The notes beneath the pieces were generated by a model. It was not told the origin of the DNA. It ran no database searches and saw nothing but the letters and a program-made list of their open reading frames with translations. From Alterisphingorhabdus sp038748365 (GTDB lineage: Bacteria > Pseudomonadota > Alphaproteobacteria > Sphingomonadales > Sphingomonadaceae): a stretch of DNA of 64,000 nt. The stretch spans positions 124,001 to 188,000 of the forward strand of contig JBCDIZ010000002.1 of the NCBI GenBank assembly GCA_038748365.1, in the 5' to 3' direction. The translations under genes were made by a program, and so were the position numbers. Positions 1 to 8,032 of this stretch are shown one piece after another. The first letter of the stretch is position 1. The number at the start of each line of letters is the position of its first letter.

Positions 1-774
1 AAGGCCAATGGCTGTGCCATTCGCATCGGCGTCAATGCAGGTAGCCTCGAAAAGCATCTGCTGGAAAAATATGGTGAGCCATGTCCTGAGGCGCTGGTTG
101 AGAGCGCGCTCGATCATATCAAGCTGCTGCAGGACCATGATTTCCACGAATATAAAGTTGCTGTGAAGGCCAGTGACGTGTTCCTCGCGGTCAGCTCCTA
201 TATGGCGCTTGCCGATGCGGTGGATTGCCCGCTGCATGTCGGCATTACCGAGGCTGGCGGCTTGATTGGCGGTTCGGTGCGCAGCGCCATTGGCATGGGC
301 AATCTGCTTTGGGCGGGCATAGGCGACACCATTCGCGTCTCACTCTCAGCCGAGCCAGAGGATGAAGTGCGTGTCGGCTATGAGATCCTCAAATCGCTTG
401 GCATCCGTACCCGCGGCGTCAAGATCATCTCCTGCCCGTCATGCGCTCGCCAGGGCTTTGACGTGATCCGCACGGTGCAGACGCTGGAAGAGCGGTTGCA
501 GCATATCAATACGCCGATGTCGCTCTCGGTGCTGGGCTGTGTCGTCAACGGCCCCGGCGAGGCGCGAGAGACCGATATCGGCCTGACCGGCGGCGGCAAG
601 GGCAAGCATATGGTCTATCTCTCGGGCATCACCGATCATACGATTCAGGATGGCGATATGCTCGACCATATTGTCAGGCTGGTTGAGGAAAAAGCTGCCG
701 CGATTGAGGCAGGCGAAGCGGTCGCTTTTGATCCCCATGCAGAACCGCAAAAGCAGGTGGAAGCGGCGGAGTGA
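1..774 (+). CDS. ispG: 4-hydroxy-3-methylbut-2-enyl diphosphate synthase (IspG/GcpE), 3' part
   Basis: This is the last 257 codons of IspG, the iron-sulfur enzyme of the non-mevalonate isoprenoid pathway that converts methylerythritol cyclodiphosphate to HMBPP. The frame is open to the left edge, so the start lies outside the window; the internal ATG at 163 is not the real start. The cluster-binding residues are visible: SCPSC (Cys codons at 433 and 442) and GCVVNGPGE (Cys at 538), with the Glu seven residues after the third Cys as in the E. coli enzyme. The early stretch IRIGVNAGSLEK is also typical of the TIM-barrel half. The protein acts in the cytoplasm. Identification is firm. Confidence 0.97.
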   Translation, partial: KANGCAIRIGVNAGSLEKHLLEKYGEPCPEALVESALDHIKLLQDHDFHEYKVAVKASDVFLAVSSYMALADAVDCPLHVGITEAGGLIGGSVRSAIGMGNLLWAGIGDTIRVSLSAEPEDEVRVGYEILKSLGIRTRGVKIISCPSCARQGFDVIRTVQTLEERLQHINTPMSLSVLGCVVNGPGEARETDIGLTGGGKGKHMVYLSGITDHTIQDGDMLDHIVRLVEEKAAAIEAGEAVAFDPHAEPQKQVEAAE

Positions 775-787
775 TTAGCACACGAAA

Positions 788-1087
788 ATGCGCATAGTGG
801 AGCAGCAGAAAACCGAAGTGATCCAGCCGATGATCTCGGCCAGTAAAGTCAAGGTTGGCTCAGAAGCTGTGGGCGCGAGCGCGACTGGTACCGTTGCTCA
901 GGGCGCAAGCTCCATCGGCGCTTTGGCTATCGGCGCAGTGGCGCTTGGCGCGCTTGCCATAGGCGCGCTGGCTATCGGGCGGCTCAGCATTGGCAGGCTT
1001 AAGCTACGCAAAGCGCAGATTGATGATCTGCATGTTAAAAGGCTGCGCGTGGACCGACTAGAAGTTCAATCGATTACAGAACAGTAA
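788..1087 (+). CDS. Small protein with pentapeptide-rhythm repeats
   Basis: This 99-residue protein has no family I can name. From about residue 42 it falls into consecutive five-residue units with an aliphatic residue closing each one: GALAI GAVAL GALAI GALAI GRLSI GRLKL RKAQI DDLHV KRLRV DRLEV. The first units are Gly/Ala-rich and the last are strongly charged. Such a rhythm fits a small right-handed beta-helix of the pentapeptide-repeat kind, with the charged units as a solvent-exposed end. No signal peptide is evident. It starts 13 bp after ispG on the same strand and may be cotranscribed. Function unknown. Confidence 0.72.
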   Translation: MRIVEQQKTEVIQPMISASKVKVGSEAVGASATGTVAQGASSIGALAIGAVALGALAIGALAIGRLSIGRLKLRKAQIDDLHVKRLRVDRLEVQSITEQ

Positions 1088-1149
1088 TCTTCTGGTCAGC
1101 TTCCCGGCGATAAGGCGGCTAACAATATACAATAATCAATGAGGTTTCG

Positions 1150-1653
1150 ATGCGTTTGATACAGGCGGTGATTGCTCTGCTGCTGCTCTTCCAATGGCCA
1201 ACTGGGCTACAGGCGCAGCAGGATAGTGAGCAACCGCAACAGGGCACAGCTCGCGAAGAATGCAGTTTTGATATGGAAATGCGCTTTTTTGCGGTCAACG
1301 ACTTTGATGACAGTGCCCTAGACAAAGCGGCGGTGAAGCAAGCCATCCGCAAAGCGGTGGTTCAGGCATGTGCCGAAGACAATATATTGGAGCCTGCCAA
1401 TCTCAACGAATATGACAGCTTCTCCATCGTCACCGGCTCTCAGCCGAGTCGTGCTGTGGTCTGGCCGTGTGATGCGTTCAACAGCGATGACAAGACATGC
1501 TATAATGTCATCCCGGAAAACAGTTTCGTTTTCGAGCTGTCGCCGTTCAATGGTTACAGCCCAAAGGTTGATGACCTGCTCTTTGCCCTGCGCTGTGGTT
1601 TTGCGCCGGAGACGGTGGAAGAGGAAGATGAGACGGCCTGTCTGGTAGATTAG
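1150..1653 (+). CDS. Predicted secreted protein of unknown function
   Basis: The product has 167 residues and begins with a clear signal peptide: a basic start, a leucine-rich core (IALLLLF), and a likely cleavage after LQAQ near residue 23. The mature part is acidic and holds six cysteines, which could form periplasmic disulfides. A GAGG ribosome site lies 6 bases before the ATG. I do not recognise the family and find no catalytic motif. The gene stands alone between the pentad-repeat protein and the parDE pair. Confidence 0.75.
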   Translation: MRLIQAVIALLLLFQWPTGLQAQQDSEQPQQGTAREECSFDMEMRFFAVNDFDDSALDKAAVKQAIRKAVVQACAEDNILEPANLNEYDSFSIVTGSQPSRAVVWPCDAFNSDDKTCYNVIPENSFVFELSPFNGYSPKVDDLLFALRCGFAPETVEEEDETACLVD

Positions 1654-1694
1654 ATAACTGCCTAAATCAGAAAGCCGCAGTCAGCCCTGATCAA

Positions 1695-1723
1695 TTGACC
1701 GGCGGCGGAAGATTTGCTACTTT
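1695..1723 (+). promoter_or_regulatory. Predicted parDE promoter, possibly leaderless
   Basis: TTGACC (1695-1700) and TACTTT (1718-1723) are separated by exactly 17 bases. The expected transcription start, about 7 bases after the second hexamer, falls at or next to the ATG at 1732, so the parD message may be leaderless; no Shine-Dalgarno is seen before that ATG. CTACTTT at 1717-1723 is repeated inverted as AAAGTAG at 1738-1744, spanning the start codon, which would suit an autoregulatory ParD operator. Confidence 0.5.
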
Positions 1724-1731
1724 TTCCTACC

Positions 1732-2004
1732 ATGGGCAAAGTAGAAAAAATCTCCATCGCACTGACTGATGAGTTGCTGGCCACAGTCAAGGAAGCCGTA
1801 GCATCGGGCGACTATGCGTCGAACAGCGAGGTTCTGCGCGAGGCATTGCGCGAATGGCGTGATCGGCAGCGTGAAAGCCGCGCTATTGCAGAGGTCAGAG
1901 CGCTTGTCGCGGAGGCTGATGCCAGTGGCTATCGACCATTTACCGGGGTTGATGAGATCAAGGAGCGCGGTCGGGCAAGGCTGCGCAAAGCCAATCAGAA
2001 CTGA
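1732..2004 (+). CDS. parD: ParD-family antitoxin
   Basis: This 90-residue protein matches the ParD/CopG-type antitoxin: an N-terminal ribbon-helix-helix DNA-binding part (KISIALTDELLATVKEAV, then YASNSEVLREALREW) and a charged, flexible C-terminal tail that would wrap the toxin. The ATG at 1732 is chosen over an in-frame one at 1714 because homologs begin just before the beta strand and because a promoter lies immediately upstream. Its stop overlaps the start of the toxin gene by one base (TGATG), the usual coupling in such modules. ParD normally represses its own operon with ParE. Confidence 0.88.
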   Translation: MGKVEKISIALTDELLATVKEAVASGDYASNSEVLREALREWRDRQRESRAIAEVRALVAEADASGYRPFTGVDEIKERGRARLRKANQN

Positions 2005-2303
2005 TGCCTTTTGACCTGATGTGGTCGCAGGTCGCTGAAAGCGATCTTGACGAAATCTGGTATTCTATAGCGGTTGACGATCCTCAAGCTGCAGACCGTC
2101 AGCTTGATCGCATAATGTCTGTTCTTCAGAAACTTTGCGATTATCCCGAGATGGGCCGCGTGCGTCTTGATATTGCTCCTGACTTGAGGGGCATTGCCAA
2201 AGATAATTACCTTATGCTTTATCGCGCAAACACAAGGCTGAAGCAGGTCAAAATCATTCGTATCATTCATGCAAAGCGCGATATTGCTGCTCTCTTTCAA
2301 TAA
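2004..2303 (+). CDS. parE: ParE-family toxin
   Basis: The 99-residue product fits the RelE/ParE fold: an N-terminal stretch (SQVAESDLDEIWYSIA), a central helix pair (QAADRQLDRIMSVLQKL, PEMGRVR) and a C-terminal strand region ending in IIRIIHAKRDIAALF, the family signature. ParE toxins usually poison DNA gyrase, but the target cannot be read from sequence. Start and upstream stop share one base, so translation is coupled to the antitoxin. The gene looks intact, with no frameshift. Confidence 0.88.
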   Translation: MPFDLMWSQVAESDLDEIWYSIAVDDPQAADRQLDRIMSVLQKLCDYPEMGRVRLDIAPDLRGIAKDNYLMLYRANTRLKQVKIIRIIHAKRDIAALFQ

Positions 2304-2374
2304 CCACAAACGGGCTTCGACAAGCTTCGCGGCTTTGGTTATGACGTGCTTATAAATATATAGGATGACCTGTT

Positions 2375-3826
2375 ATGACCTCACTCGAAACCGACTATCT
2401 CATTATTGGCGCCGGCGCGGTTGGCTTGGCTTTTGCCGATACGCTGATTGATGAAGACCCGGATTGCGACATCATTATCGTCGACAAACATGGCGAGCCG
2501 GGCGGACATTGGAATGACGCTTACAGCTTTGTTGCTTTGCACCAGCCCTCGGCCTTTTATGGTGTCAATTCGATGGATCTGGGCTCCAACCGTATTGATG
2601 AGGCAGGCTATAATAAGGGTTTTTACGAACTCGCCAGTGGACCCGAGGTCAGCGGTTATTTTCACAAGGTAATGCACCAGAAACTGATCCCATCAGGCCG
2701 GGTGCGCTATTATCCGATGAGCGAATATCACTGGCCAGATGACGAAGCAGGACAACATCGCTTTACCCATTTGCTTTCTGGTGAAACCCAGTCTGTCAGC
2801 ATTCGAAAAAAGCTGGTCGATGCCACCCATTATGGCACCTCTGTGCCATCTACCCATGAGCGCAAATATAGTGTTGCCGATACTGTCCGCTGCGTCCCAC
2901 CCAATGATTTGCCGCAGCTCTGGAAGAAACCCGATGCCATGCCACAGCATTTCTGCATTGTCGGTGCGGGCAAGACGGCGATGGATGCCGGTGTCTGGTT
3001 GCTCAATTCCGGGGCGGCGCCGGAGCAGATAAGCTGGGTGGTGCCACGCGATAGTTGGCTGCTCAACCGCGCCTGTACCCAGCCGGGTATTGAATTTTTC
3101 GATGGTGCCATTGGTGGTCAGGCCTCGCTGATGCAGGCATTGGCAGAGGCGGAGAATATCACTGACCTTTTCCATCGGTTGGAAGCAGCGAACTTCATGA
3201 TGCGTATTGACCCTGGGGTCGAACCGGGGATGTTCCACTATGCCACAATCTCTCAGAATGAAGTGGACATTCTGCGCCGGATAACAGATGTGATCCGCGA
3301 AGGCCGGGTCGAGAATATTGATGCTGAGGGCATGACTTTTGCCAATGGTGAAAAACGCACCATGCCTGCGGATACGCTCTATATTGATTGTACCGCCACT
3401 GCGGTAGAGTTGCGCGATACGGTGCCGATGTATCAGCCGGGCAAGATTGTTCTGCAAATGTCACGCATCCCGCAACCGGCCTTCAGCGCCGCGCTATGCG
3501 CCTTTATCGAAGCCAATTATGACGATGATACAGAGCGCAACCGCCTGTCCATGTCGGTGCCGTTACCAGATACTATGGATCAATATCCCGCCGCCTGTAT
3601 GGGCAATCTGGTCAACCAAATGAACTGGACGGAGGAGGGCAAAATCCGCGACTGGATGCTGAAAAGCCGTTTGGATGGGTTCAGCGCCACTATCGCCGCC
3701 ATTGGCCCTGATGATCAGGACAAGATCGAGACGATGCACCGTTTCCGCAAATATGGCGGACTGGCGGCGCAGAATATCCCCAAGCTGATCATGCAGGCAC
3801 AGGCGGCGAAGGCGGCCGCTGAATAG
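2375..3826 (+). CDS. FAD/NAD(P)-binding oxidoreductase
   Basis: This is a 483-residue two-dinucleotide flavoprotein. A first Rossmann motif is at the N-terminus (LIIGAGAVGLAFAD) and is followed by the second-strand acidic end IIIVDKHGEPGGHW. A second Rossmann motif (CIVGAGKTAMDAG) lies near residue 195, which suggests both FAD and NAD(P)H binding as in flavin monooxygenases. Substrate is unknown; close relatives are annotated only as NAD(P)-binding proteins. An AGGA site lies about 9 bases before the ATG. It is monocistronic and lies between the two toxin-antitoxin modules. Confidence 0.85.
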   Translation: MTSLETDYLIIGAGAVGLAFADTLIDEDPDCDIIIVDKHGEPGGHWNDAYSFVALHQPSAFYGVNSMDLGSNRIDEAGYNKGFYELASGPEVSGYFHKVMHQKLIPSGRVRYYPMSEYHWPDDEAGQHRFTHLLSGETQSVSIRKKLVDATHYGTSVPSTHERKYSVADTVRCVPPNDLPQLWKKPDAMPQHFCIVGAGKTAMDAGVWLLNSGAAPEQISWVVPRDSWLLNRACTQPGIEFFDGAIGGQASLMQALAEAENITDLFHRLEAANFMMRIDPGVEPGMFHYATISQNEVDILRRITDVIREGRVENIDAEGMTFANGEKRTMPADTLYIDCTATAVELRDTVPMYQPGKIVLQMSRIPQPAFSAALCAFIEANYDDDTERNRLSMSVPLPDTMDQYPAACMGNLVNQMNWTEEGKIRDWMLKSRLDGFSATIAAIGPDDQDKIETMHRFRKYGGLAAQNIPKLIMQAQAAKAAAE

Positions 3827-3849
3827 CCTGACAGCTTGTAGAATATAGT

Positions 3850-3868
3850 TTTCTATACTATATAGAAA
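3850..3868 (+). promoter_or_regulatory. Inverted repeat upstream of vapBC (candidate operator)
   Basis: TTTCTATA and TATAGAAA form a perfect 8-bp inverted repeat with a CTA spacer, 28 bases before the vapB start in a very AT-rich strip. Placement and symmetry suit an operator for autoregulation by the VapB antitoxin. The core promoter cannot be assigned with certainty in this AT-rich context. Confidence 0.5.
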
Positions 3869-3895
3869 GGCTCTATATACGGAAAGATTACAGCA

Positions 3896-4156
3896 ATGGC
3901 ACTCAGCATTAAAGATGAGGAAACCGATACTTTGGTGCGGCGTTTGGCCCATATCAGGGGTATCAGCTTCACCGCCGCTATTCGGCTTGCCGTGCGTAAT
4001 GAATTGCAACGACAGGCGCAAAAGAAAGTGGATGATTGGGACAAGCGCTGGGCTGCCATATGCGACATTCAACAGCGCACAGCTGCATTGCCGGTGCGCG
4101 ACAGCCGCCATGAAGATGCGATATTGGGCTATGATGACAATGGCCTGTCACAGTGA
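3896..4156 (+). CDS. vapB: VapB-family antitoxin
   Basis: An 86-residue protein of the PSK/Rv0623-like VapB class. The N-terminus (MALSIKDEETDTLVRRLAHIRG, split here as strand plus helix) forms a short ribbon-helix-helix DNA-binding part, and the C-terminal half is charged and likely unfolded until bound to toxin. Its last codons overlap the toxin start by four bases (GTGA), typical of cotranslated antitoxin-toxin pairs. An inverted repeat lies just upstream as a likely operator. Confidence 0.87.
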   Translation: MALSIKDEETDTLVRRLAHIRGISFTAAIRLAVRNELQRQAQKKVDDWDKRWAAICDIQQRTAALPVRDSRHEDAILGYDDNGLSQ

Positions 4157-4548
4157 TTGCGGTTGATACATCCGCATTGATCGCGATCCAGCAAGGTGAA
4201 CCGGAAGCAGAACATTTTGGTGCGGCGCTGCGCGGTGAGGAGGTAGTCATCGCATCGCCGACTTTGCTGGAATATTATATGGTTATCACTGCCCGCTATG
4301 GCGCCGAAGGATTGGTACAGGCGCGGGCCATGATTGAGCAGCTGGATGTCACGGTTTTTCCATGGCCTGAGGAATGCGTCGCCATAGCGACGACCGCGTT
4401 TGAGCAATATGGCAAAGGGCGCCATTCGGCGGCGCTGAATTTCGGTGATTGCATCGCCTATGCCATGGCCAAATATCTCGGCATCGCGTTGCTTTACAAA
4501 GGTGATGATTTCAGCCGGACCGATATCCGCTCTGCCATTGCGAGCTAG
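4153..4548 (+). CDS. vapC: VapC-family PIN-domain ribonuclease toxin
   Basis: A 131-residue PIN domain with a GTG start inside the GTGA overlap with vapB. The acidic metal-binding residues of PIN nucleases are in place: Asp5 (AVDTSAL), Glu40 (LLEYY), Asp99 (LNFGDCIAYA) and Asp118/119 (YKGDDFSRTD). VapC toxins cut tRNA or other structured RNA using Mg2+ or Mn2+; the target here is unknown. Length and motifs are complete, so the toxin should be active. Confidence 0.92.
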   Translation: MIAVDTSALIAIQQGEPEAEHFGAALRGEEVVIASPTLLEYYMVITARYGAEGLVQARAMIEQLDVTVFPWPEECVAIATTAFEQYGKGRHSAALNFGDCIAYAMAKYLGIALLYKGDDFSRTDIRSAIAS

Positions 4549-4559
4549 AGTCAGGACCT

Positions 4560-5471
4560 ATGCTGCACGTCGTCCATCATGCCGATTATATGGCCCCTGC
4601 GCCAGAGCGTGGAACGTTCAAGTTCGACAAATATTATCTAGTGATGGATGAGCTGCGCCGTAGTGGCGCGGCGGTGACCGAACATGCGCCAAAACCGATG
4701 CCGAGGGACTGGCTGGCGGCTGTGCATAGCCCGGATTATGTTGATGAAGTGCTACGCGCCGAAGTACCGTATGAGAAGGAACGGCGCATTGGCTTTCCGG
4801 TGACGCCGCATATTTCCTCACGTGTTCAACATACCAATGGCGGCACCTGGTTGGCGGCGCAGCTGGCGATGCAGCATGGCTATGCTGCAAACAGCGCAGC
4901 GGGAAGCCATCATGCCCTGCATGATACTGGCGCCGGCTATTGTGTGTTCAATGATCTCGCAGTGGCGAGCAATCGGCTGATCGCTGAAGGTGATGCGCAG
5001 CGAATACTCATTATTGATCTCGATGTGCATCAGGGTGATGGCACTGCATCTTTATTGGCTGGGCGGGAGGATGTATTCACTCTCTCGGTGCATGCGGAAA
5101 AGAATTTCCCGGTGCGCAAGGCGCGCTCCAACCGTGATATCGGCTTGGCCGATGGTATTGGAGATGCAGATTATCTCGCCATGCTAGAGCAGGAATTGCC
5201 GCCGATTATCGACAGCTTTCGGCCTGATTTCGTTTTCTATCAGGCCGGTGTCGATCCACATAAGGATGATCGACTCGGGCGGCTAGCGCTGAGCGATGAT
5301 GGGCTGGCCGCGCGGGATCGCTTTGTAGTACATCATGCGCGGCGACGTGGTTTGCCGGTCGCCAGTGTGCTGGGCGGTGGCTATGGCACGGATCAGCGCG
5401 CAGTCGCGGCGCGCCATGCAGCATCCATGCTGGCTATGGCGGATGAGAACAGGCGGCACAAAAACCGCTGA
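4560..5471 (+). CDS. Histone deacetylase-like amidohydrolase
   Basis: The 303-residue product belongs to the zinc amidohydrolases of the HDAC / acetoin-utilization / acetylpolyamine deacetylase group. Visible are the paired histidines (GSHHA, His118-His119), the zinc ligands in DLDVHQGDGT (Asp155, His157) and AGVDPH, and the glycine-rich GGGYG loop carrying the active-site Tyr. It probably removes acyl groups from small amines or lysines in the cytoplasm. It starts 11 bp after vapC and could be read through from that operon, though no functional link is evident. Confidence 0.9.
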   Translation: MLHVVHHADYMAPAPERGTFKFDKYYLVMDELRRSGAAVTEHAPKPMPRDWLAAVHSPDYVDEVLRAEVPYEKERRIGFPVTPHISSRVQHTNGGTWLAAQLAMQHGYAANSAAGSHHALHDTGAGYCVFNDLAVASNRLIAEGDAQRILIIDLDVHQGDGTASLLAGREDVFTLSVHAEKNFPVRKARSNRDIGLADGIGDADYLAMLEQELPPIIDSFRPDFVFYQAGVDPHKDDRLGRLALSDDGLAARDRFVVHHARRRGLPVASVLGGGYGTDQRAVAARHAASMLAMADENRRHKNR

Positions 5472-5509
5472 TAAGTAGCAATAATTTGCTGACAGTGATT
5501 GTGCCGGGC

Positions 5510-5538
5510 TTGACGCACGATGCAGCAAGCACCATAAA
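5510..5538 (+). promoter_or_regulatory. Predicted sigma-70 type promoter of the COG0523 gene
   Basis: TTGACG (5510-5515) and CATAAA (5533-5538) are 17 bases apart. The Zur-like palindrome begins inside the second hexamer, so repressor binding would occlude it. Confidence 0.5.
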
Positions 5539-5558
5539 ATGTGATAATATCACATTTT
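5536..5558. promoter_or_regulatory. Zur-type operator (zinc-responsive)
   Basis: An 11-bp arm, AAAATGTGATA, is followed by one base and its exact reverse complement TATCACATTTT. The known Zur box has the pattern AATGTTATA-N-TATAACATT, so nearly every position agrees. The site overlaps the predicted -10 of the following GTPase gene, a class that Zur represses in many bacteria. Fur is an alternative regulator, but the ATA-N-TAT core favours Zur. Confidence 0.78.
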
Positions 5559-5591
5559 GCCATTCAATTCCGATAAATGGAGAGTATCGCG

Positions 5592-6818
5592 ATGGAGAAT
5601 GACACGCGCTTGCCTGTTACCGTTCTGTCCGGATTTCTGGGTGCAGGGAAAACAACATTGCTCAACCGTATTCTCGCCAATCGCGAAGGCCGCAAGGTCG
5701 CGGTGATTGTCAATGATATGTCGGAAGTGAATATCGATGCCGAACTGGTGCGTGGCGGTGAAGCGACGCTGTCGCGCTCGGAGGAAACTCTGGTCGAGAT
5801 GACCAATGGCTGCATCTGCTGCACCTTGCGCGATGATCTGTTGAAAGAGGTGCGCGGCCTCGCTGAGGAAGGCCGGTTTGACTATCTGGTGATTGAAAGC
5901 ACCGGGATTTCCGAGCCGCTGCCGGTAGCGGCGACCTTCTCGTTCCGCGATGAGGATGGTGATTGCCTCGGCGATGTTTCGCGGATCGATACCATGGTCA
6001 CGGTGGTGGATGCGGTCAATCTGCTCAATGACTATTCGAGTCAGGATTTCCTGACAGATCGCGGAGAGTCTTTGGGTGATGATGATGACCGTTCGCTGGT
6101 CGGCCTGTTGGTCGAGCAGATCGAATTTGCCGATATTGTCATCATCAACAAGGCGAGTGAAGTGTCGCCTGAACAGCTGACAATTGTGAAAAAACTGGTG
6201 GCTTCCCTTAACGCGGGCGCCAAGATTGTGACCACAGATTATAGCGATGTCGATCTTTCGCTGATCCTCGACACCGGTCTTTTTGATGAAGAAAAGGCGC
6301 AGGAGCATCCGCTCTGGTTCAAGGAGCTTTACGGCTTTGCTGATCATGTGCCCGAGAGCGAGGAATATGGCATTGAAAGTTTCGTCTATCGTGCCCGCCG
6401 TCCCTTTGATCCCGCCAAGTTTCACTTCTTCCTGACGCAGGGCGGTATGGATAATGTGGTTCGCGCCAAGGGTCTTTTCTGGCTGGCGACACGGCCCTGG
6501 TGGGTTGGCGATCTGGCGGTAGCGGGCAGCCAGACCATGACGTCGCGCTTGGGCCGCTGGTGGGCCGCGGTCCCCAGAAGCCAATGGCCGAAAGATGGCA
6601 GCTTTGAAGAACATGTTGCAGACGAATGGGATGAGACATGGGGTGATCGGCGTCAGTCTCTGGTGTTTATCGGCATCAATATGGATGAGGCGCTAATCCG
6701 CAAGCGGCTGGATGCCTGTCTCGTCGATCAGGACCAGTATATGCCCGAAAAATGGGCTAAACTTGATGATCCCTTCCCCGATTGGGGACCGCAGACTCAT
6801 GCAATGGAAGCCGCCTGA
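5592..6818 (+). CDS. COG0523 (CobW-like) GTP-dependent zinc metallochaperone
   Basis: A 408-residue G3E-family GTPase. The P-loop is GFLGAGKTT (residues 14-22), the metal-binding CxCC motif is Cys74-Ile-Cys76-Cys77, and the CobW C-terminal domain follows from about residue 265. Proteins of this class (ZigA, YciC, ZNG1) deliver zinc to client enzymes when zinc is scarce. The ATG at 5592 is preferred over 5577 because a GGAGAG site sits 7 bases before it. The Zur-type operator upstream supports a zinc rather than cobalt role. Clients are unknown. Confidence 0.9.
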   Translation: MENDTRLPVTVLSGFLGAGKTTLLNRILANREGRKVAVIVNDMSEVNIDAELVRGGEATLSRSEETLVEMTNGCICCTLRDDLLKEVRGLAEEGRFDYLVIESTGISEPLPVAATFSFRDEDGDCLGDVSRIDTMVTVVDAVNLLNDYSSQDFLTDRGESLGDDDDRSLVGLLVEQIEFADIVIINKASEVSPEQLTIVKKLVASLNAGAKIVTTDYSDVDLSLILDTGLFDEEKAQEHPLWFKELYGFADHVPESEEYGIESFVYRARRPFDPAKFHFFLTQGGMDNVVRAKGLFWLATRPWWVGDLAVAGSQTMTSRLGRWWAAVPRSQWPKDGSFEEHVADEWDETWGDRRQSLVFIGINMDEALIRKRLDACLVDQDQYMPEKWAKLDDPFPDWGPQTHAMEAA

Positions 6819-6877
6819 TCTCCTGCATGTATAACTCGGCTATTGTATGAACGAGGCCGAATAGTCATAGAAGCGGC

Positions 6878-7456
6878 ATGTCAAACCAAAGCCTCGTCAT
6901 CGCGACCGCGCTTCTCTCTGCGTTGTTCGCAACATCGCTCGGAATAGCGTCGGATAACACGGCGCAACCGGAGTCTGAGACGGAGCCTGTGGACAATGGC
7001 CATTTCGCTGCGGTTGAGAGTGATGATGCGCCGAGCGATCTTTCGCGTCCTTATGATGAAACACGCAATGCCATAGCGGATGTCGAGGCAGCGCTTTCGC
7101 GGGCGCGAACGCGTGGTGTAAACACCATCATCATCATGGGTGCCAATTGGTGCCATGACAGCCGCGGACTGGCGACACACCTTTCCAGTGACCGCTTTAG
7201 TCCGATGATTAGGCAGAATTATGAGCTGGTCTATGTCGACATCGGCAGCCCGCAAACAGGTGGGGCACGCAACCTCGAAATACCGGCGCGCTACGGCGTT
7301 GAGGACATATCCGGTACGCCCAATGTCCTGATTATTTCACCCAACGGCACACTGCTTAACACGGCAAAAGACGTCAAAAGCTGGCGCAATGCCGATAGCC
7401 GCGATGCAGATGATGTATATGCTTATTTTGAGAGCTATCGCGCCGATCAGAAATAA
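6878..7456 (+). CDS. Exported thioredoxin-fold protein with single-Cys WCHDS site
   Basis: A 192-residue protein with an N-terminal signal-like segment (ATALLSALFATSLGIAS), an acidic linker, then a thioredoxin fold. The usual WCGPC is WCHDS (Trp91, Cys92), so the resolving cysteine is missing, while the cis-proline loop SGTPNVLII remains. A one-cysteine site argues against a dithiol oxidoreductase and for a monothiol or chaperone role in the periplasm. It overlaps the 3' end of the convergent gene by 10 bp. Redox partner unknown. Confidence 0.8.
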   Translation: MSNQSLVIATALLSALFATSLGIASDNTAQPESETEPVDNGHFAAVESDDAPSDLSRPYDETRNAIADVEAALSRARTRGVNTIIIMGANWCHDSRGLATHLSSDRFSPMIRQNYELVYVDIGSPQTGGARNLEIPARYGVEDISGTPNVLIISPNGTLLNTAKDVKSWRNADSRDADDVYAYFESYRADQK

Positions 7457-7944
7457 ATGTCTATATAATCAGTCAGATAATCGCACCATTCAAATTGACG
7501 AAGGCGCCAATAGTTGCGGTTCTGGGTGATGGCGAAGCGCAGATTATCTCCTGATAAACGACATTCGCGCTCCTTGTCCGGAGCATTACGAATAGTGATG
7601 GTGCCGTCGAGAAGGAAATAGTCGCGGCCAATTTCGGCGATCCGGCCGGAAATCCGCAGTGCCGCGGTCTCGTCATACTTGCCCTGTTGGATGCCCGCGA
7701 TCATCACTGCATCGCCGATTTTCTGGACAATCAGGTCGCCGCGATAATCCCAGCTGATCCACTGCAACGTGATGCCGCTATTGCCGCGCAGATTTTCCAG
7801 CGACTTGCGGTCAAGCACATTGGTAGCAGGGAGGGCTGAAGCATTTTCGGTGCCGGTGTTGGCCTCCTGCGCAGCCAAAGGCGACCAACCAGTAACCGCA
7901 AGCAATAGGACACTGAGAGCGGTTTTGAAGTTTGATAGGGCCAT
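7447..7944 (-). CDS. Predicted secreted protein of unknown function
   Basis: 165 residues with a signal peptide (ALSVLLLAVTGWSPLAAQ) and a mature domain of mixed beta character ending in aromatic residues (FEWCDYLTDYIDIYF). Two cysteines (in REC and EWC) could pair. The ATG at 7944 is chosen because it places the signal peptide at the N-terminus; the frame extends 25 codons further upstream. No known domain recognised. Convergent with the thioredoxin-fold gene. Confidence 0.72.
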   Translation of the reverse strand: MALSNFKTALSVLLLAVTGWSPLAAQEANTGTENASALPATNVLDRKSLENLRGNSGITLQWISWDYRGDLIVQKIGDAVMIAGIQQGKYDETAALRISGRIAEIGRDYFLLDGTITIRNAPDKERECRLSGDNLRFAITQNRNYWRLRQFEWCDYLTDYIDIYF

Positions 7945-8032
7945 AGGAATCACCCGCTTGATCGAAGACTTTTCTATCTTGCCCGATTTAGCACAAGACA
8001 CCAATGTCCTATTCGGCATATAGCGAGCGACA

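Noticed and set aside
5550..6614. A 354-codon minus-strand frame opposite the GTPase
   Set aside because: Antisense to a COG0523 protein with intact P-loop and CxCC, and it has no family match of its own.
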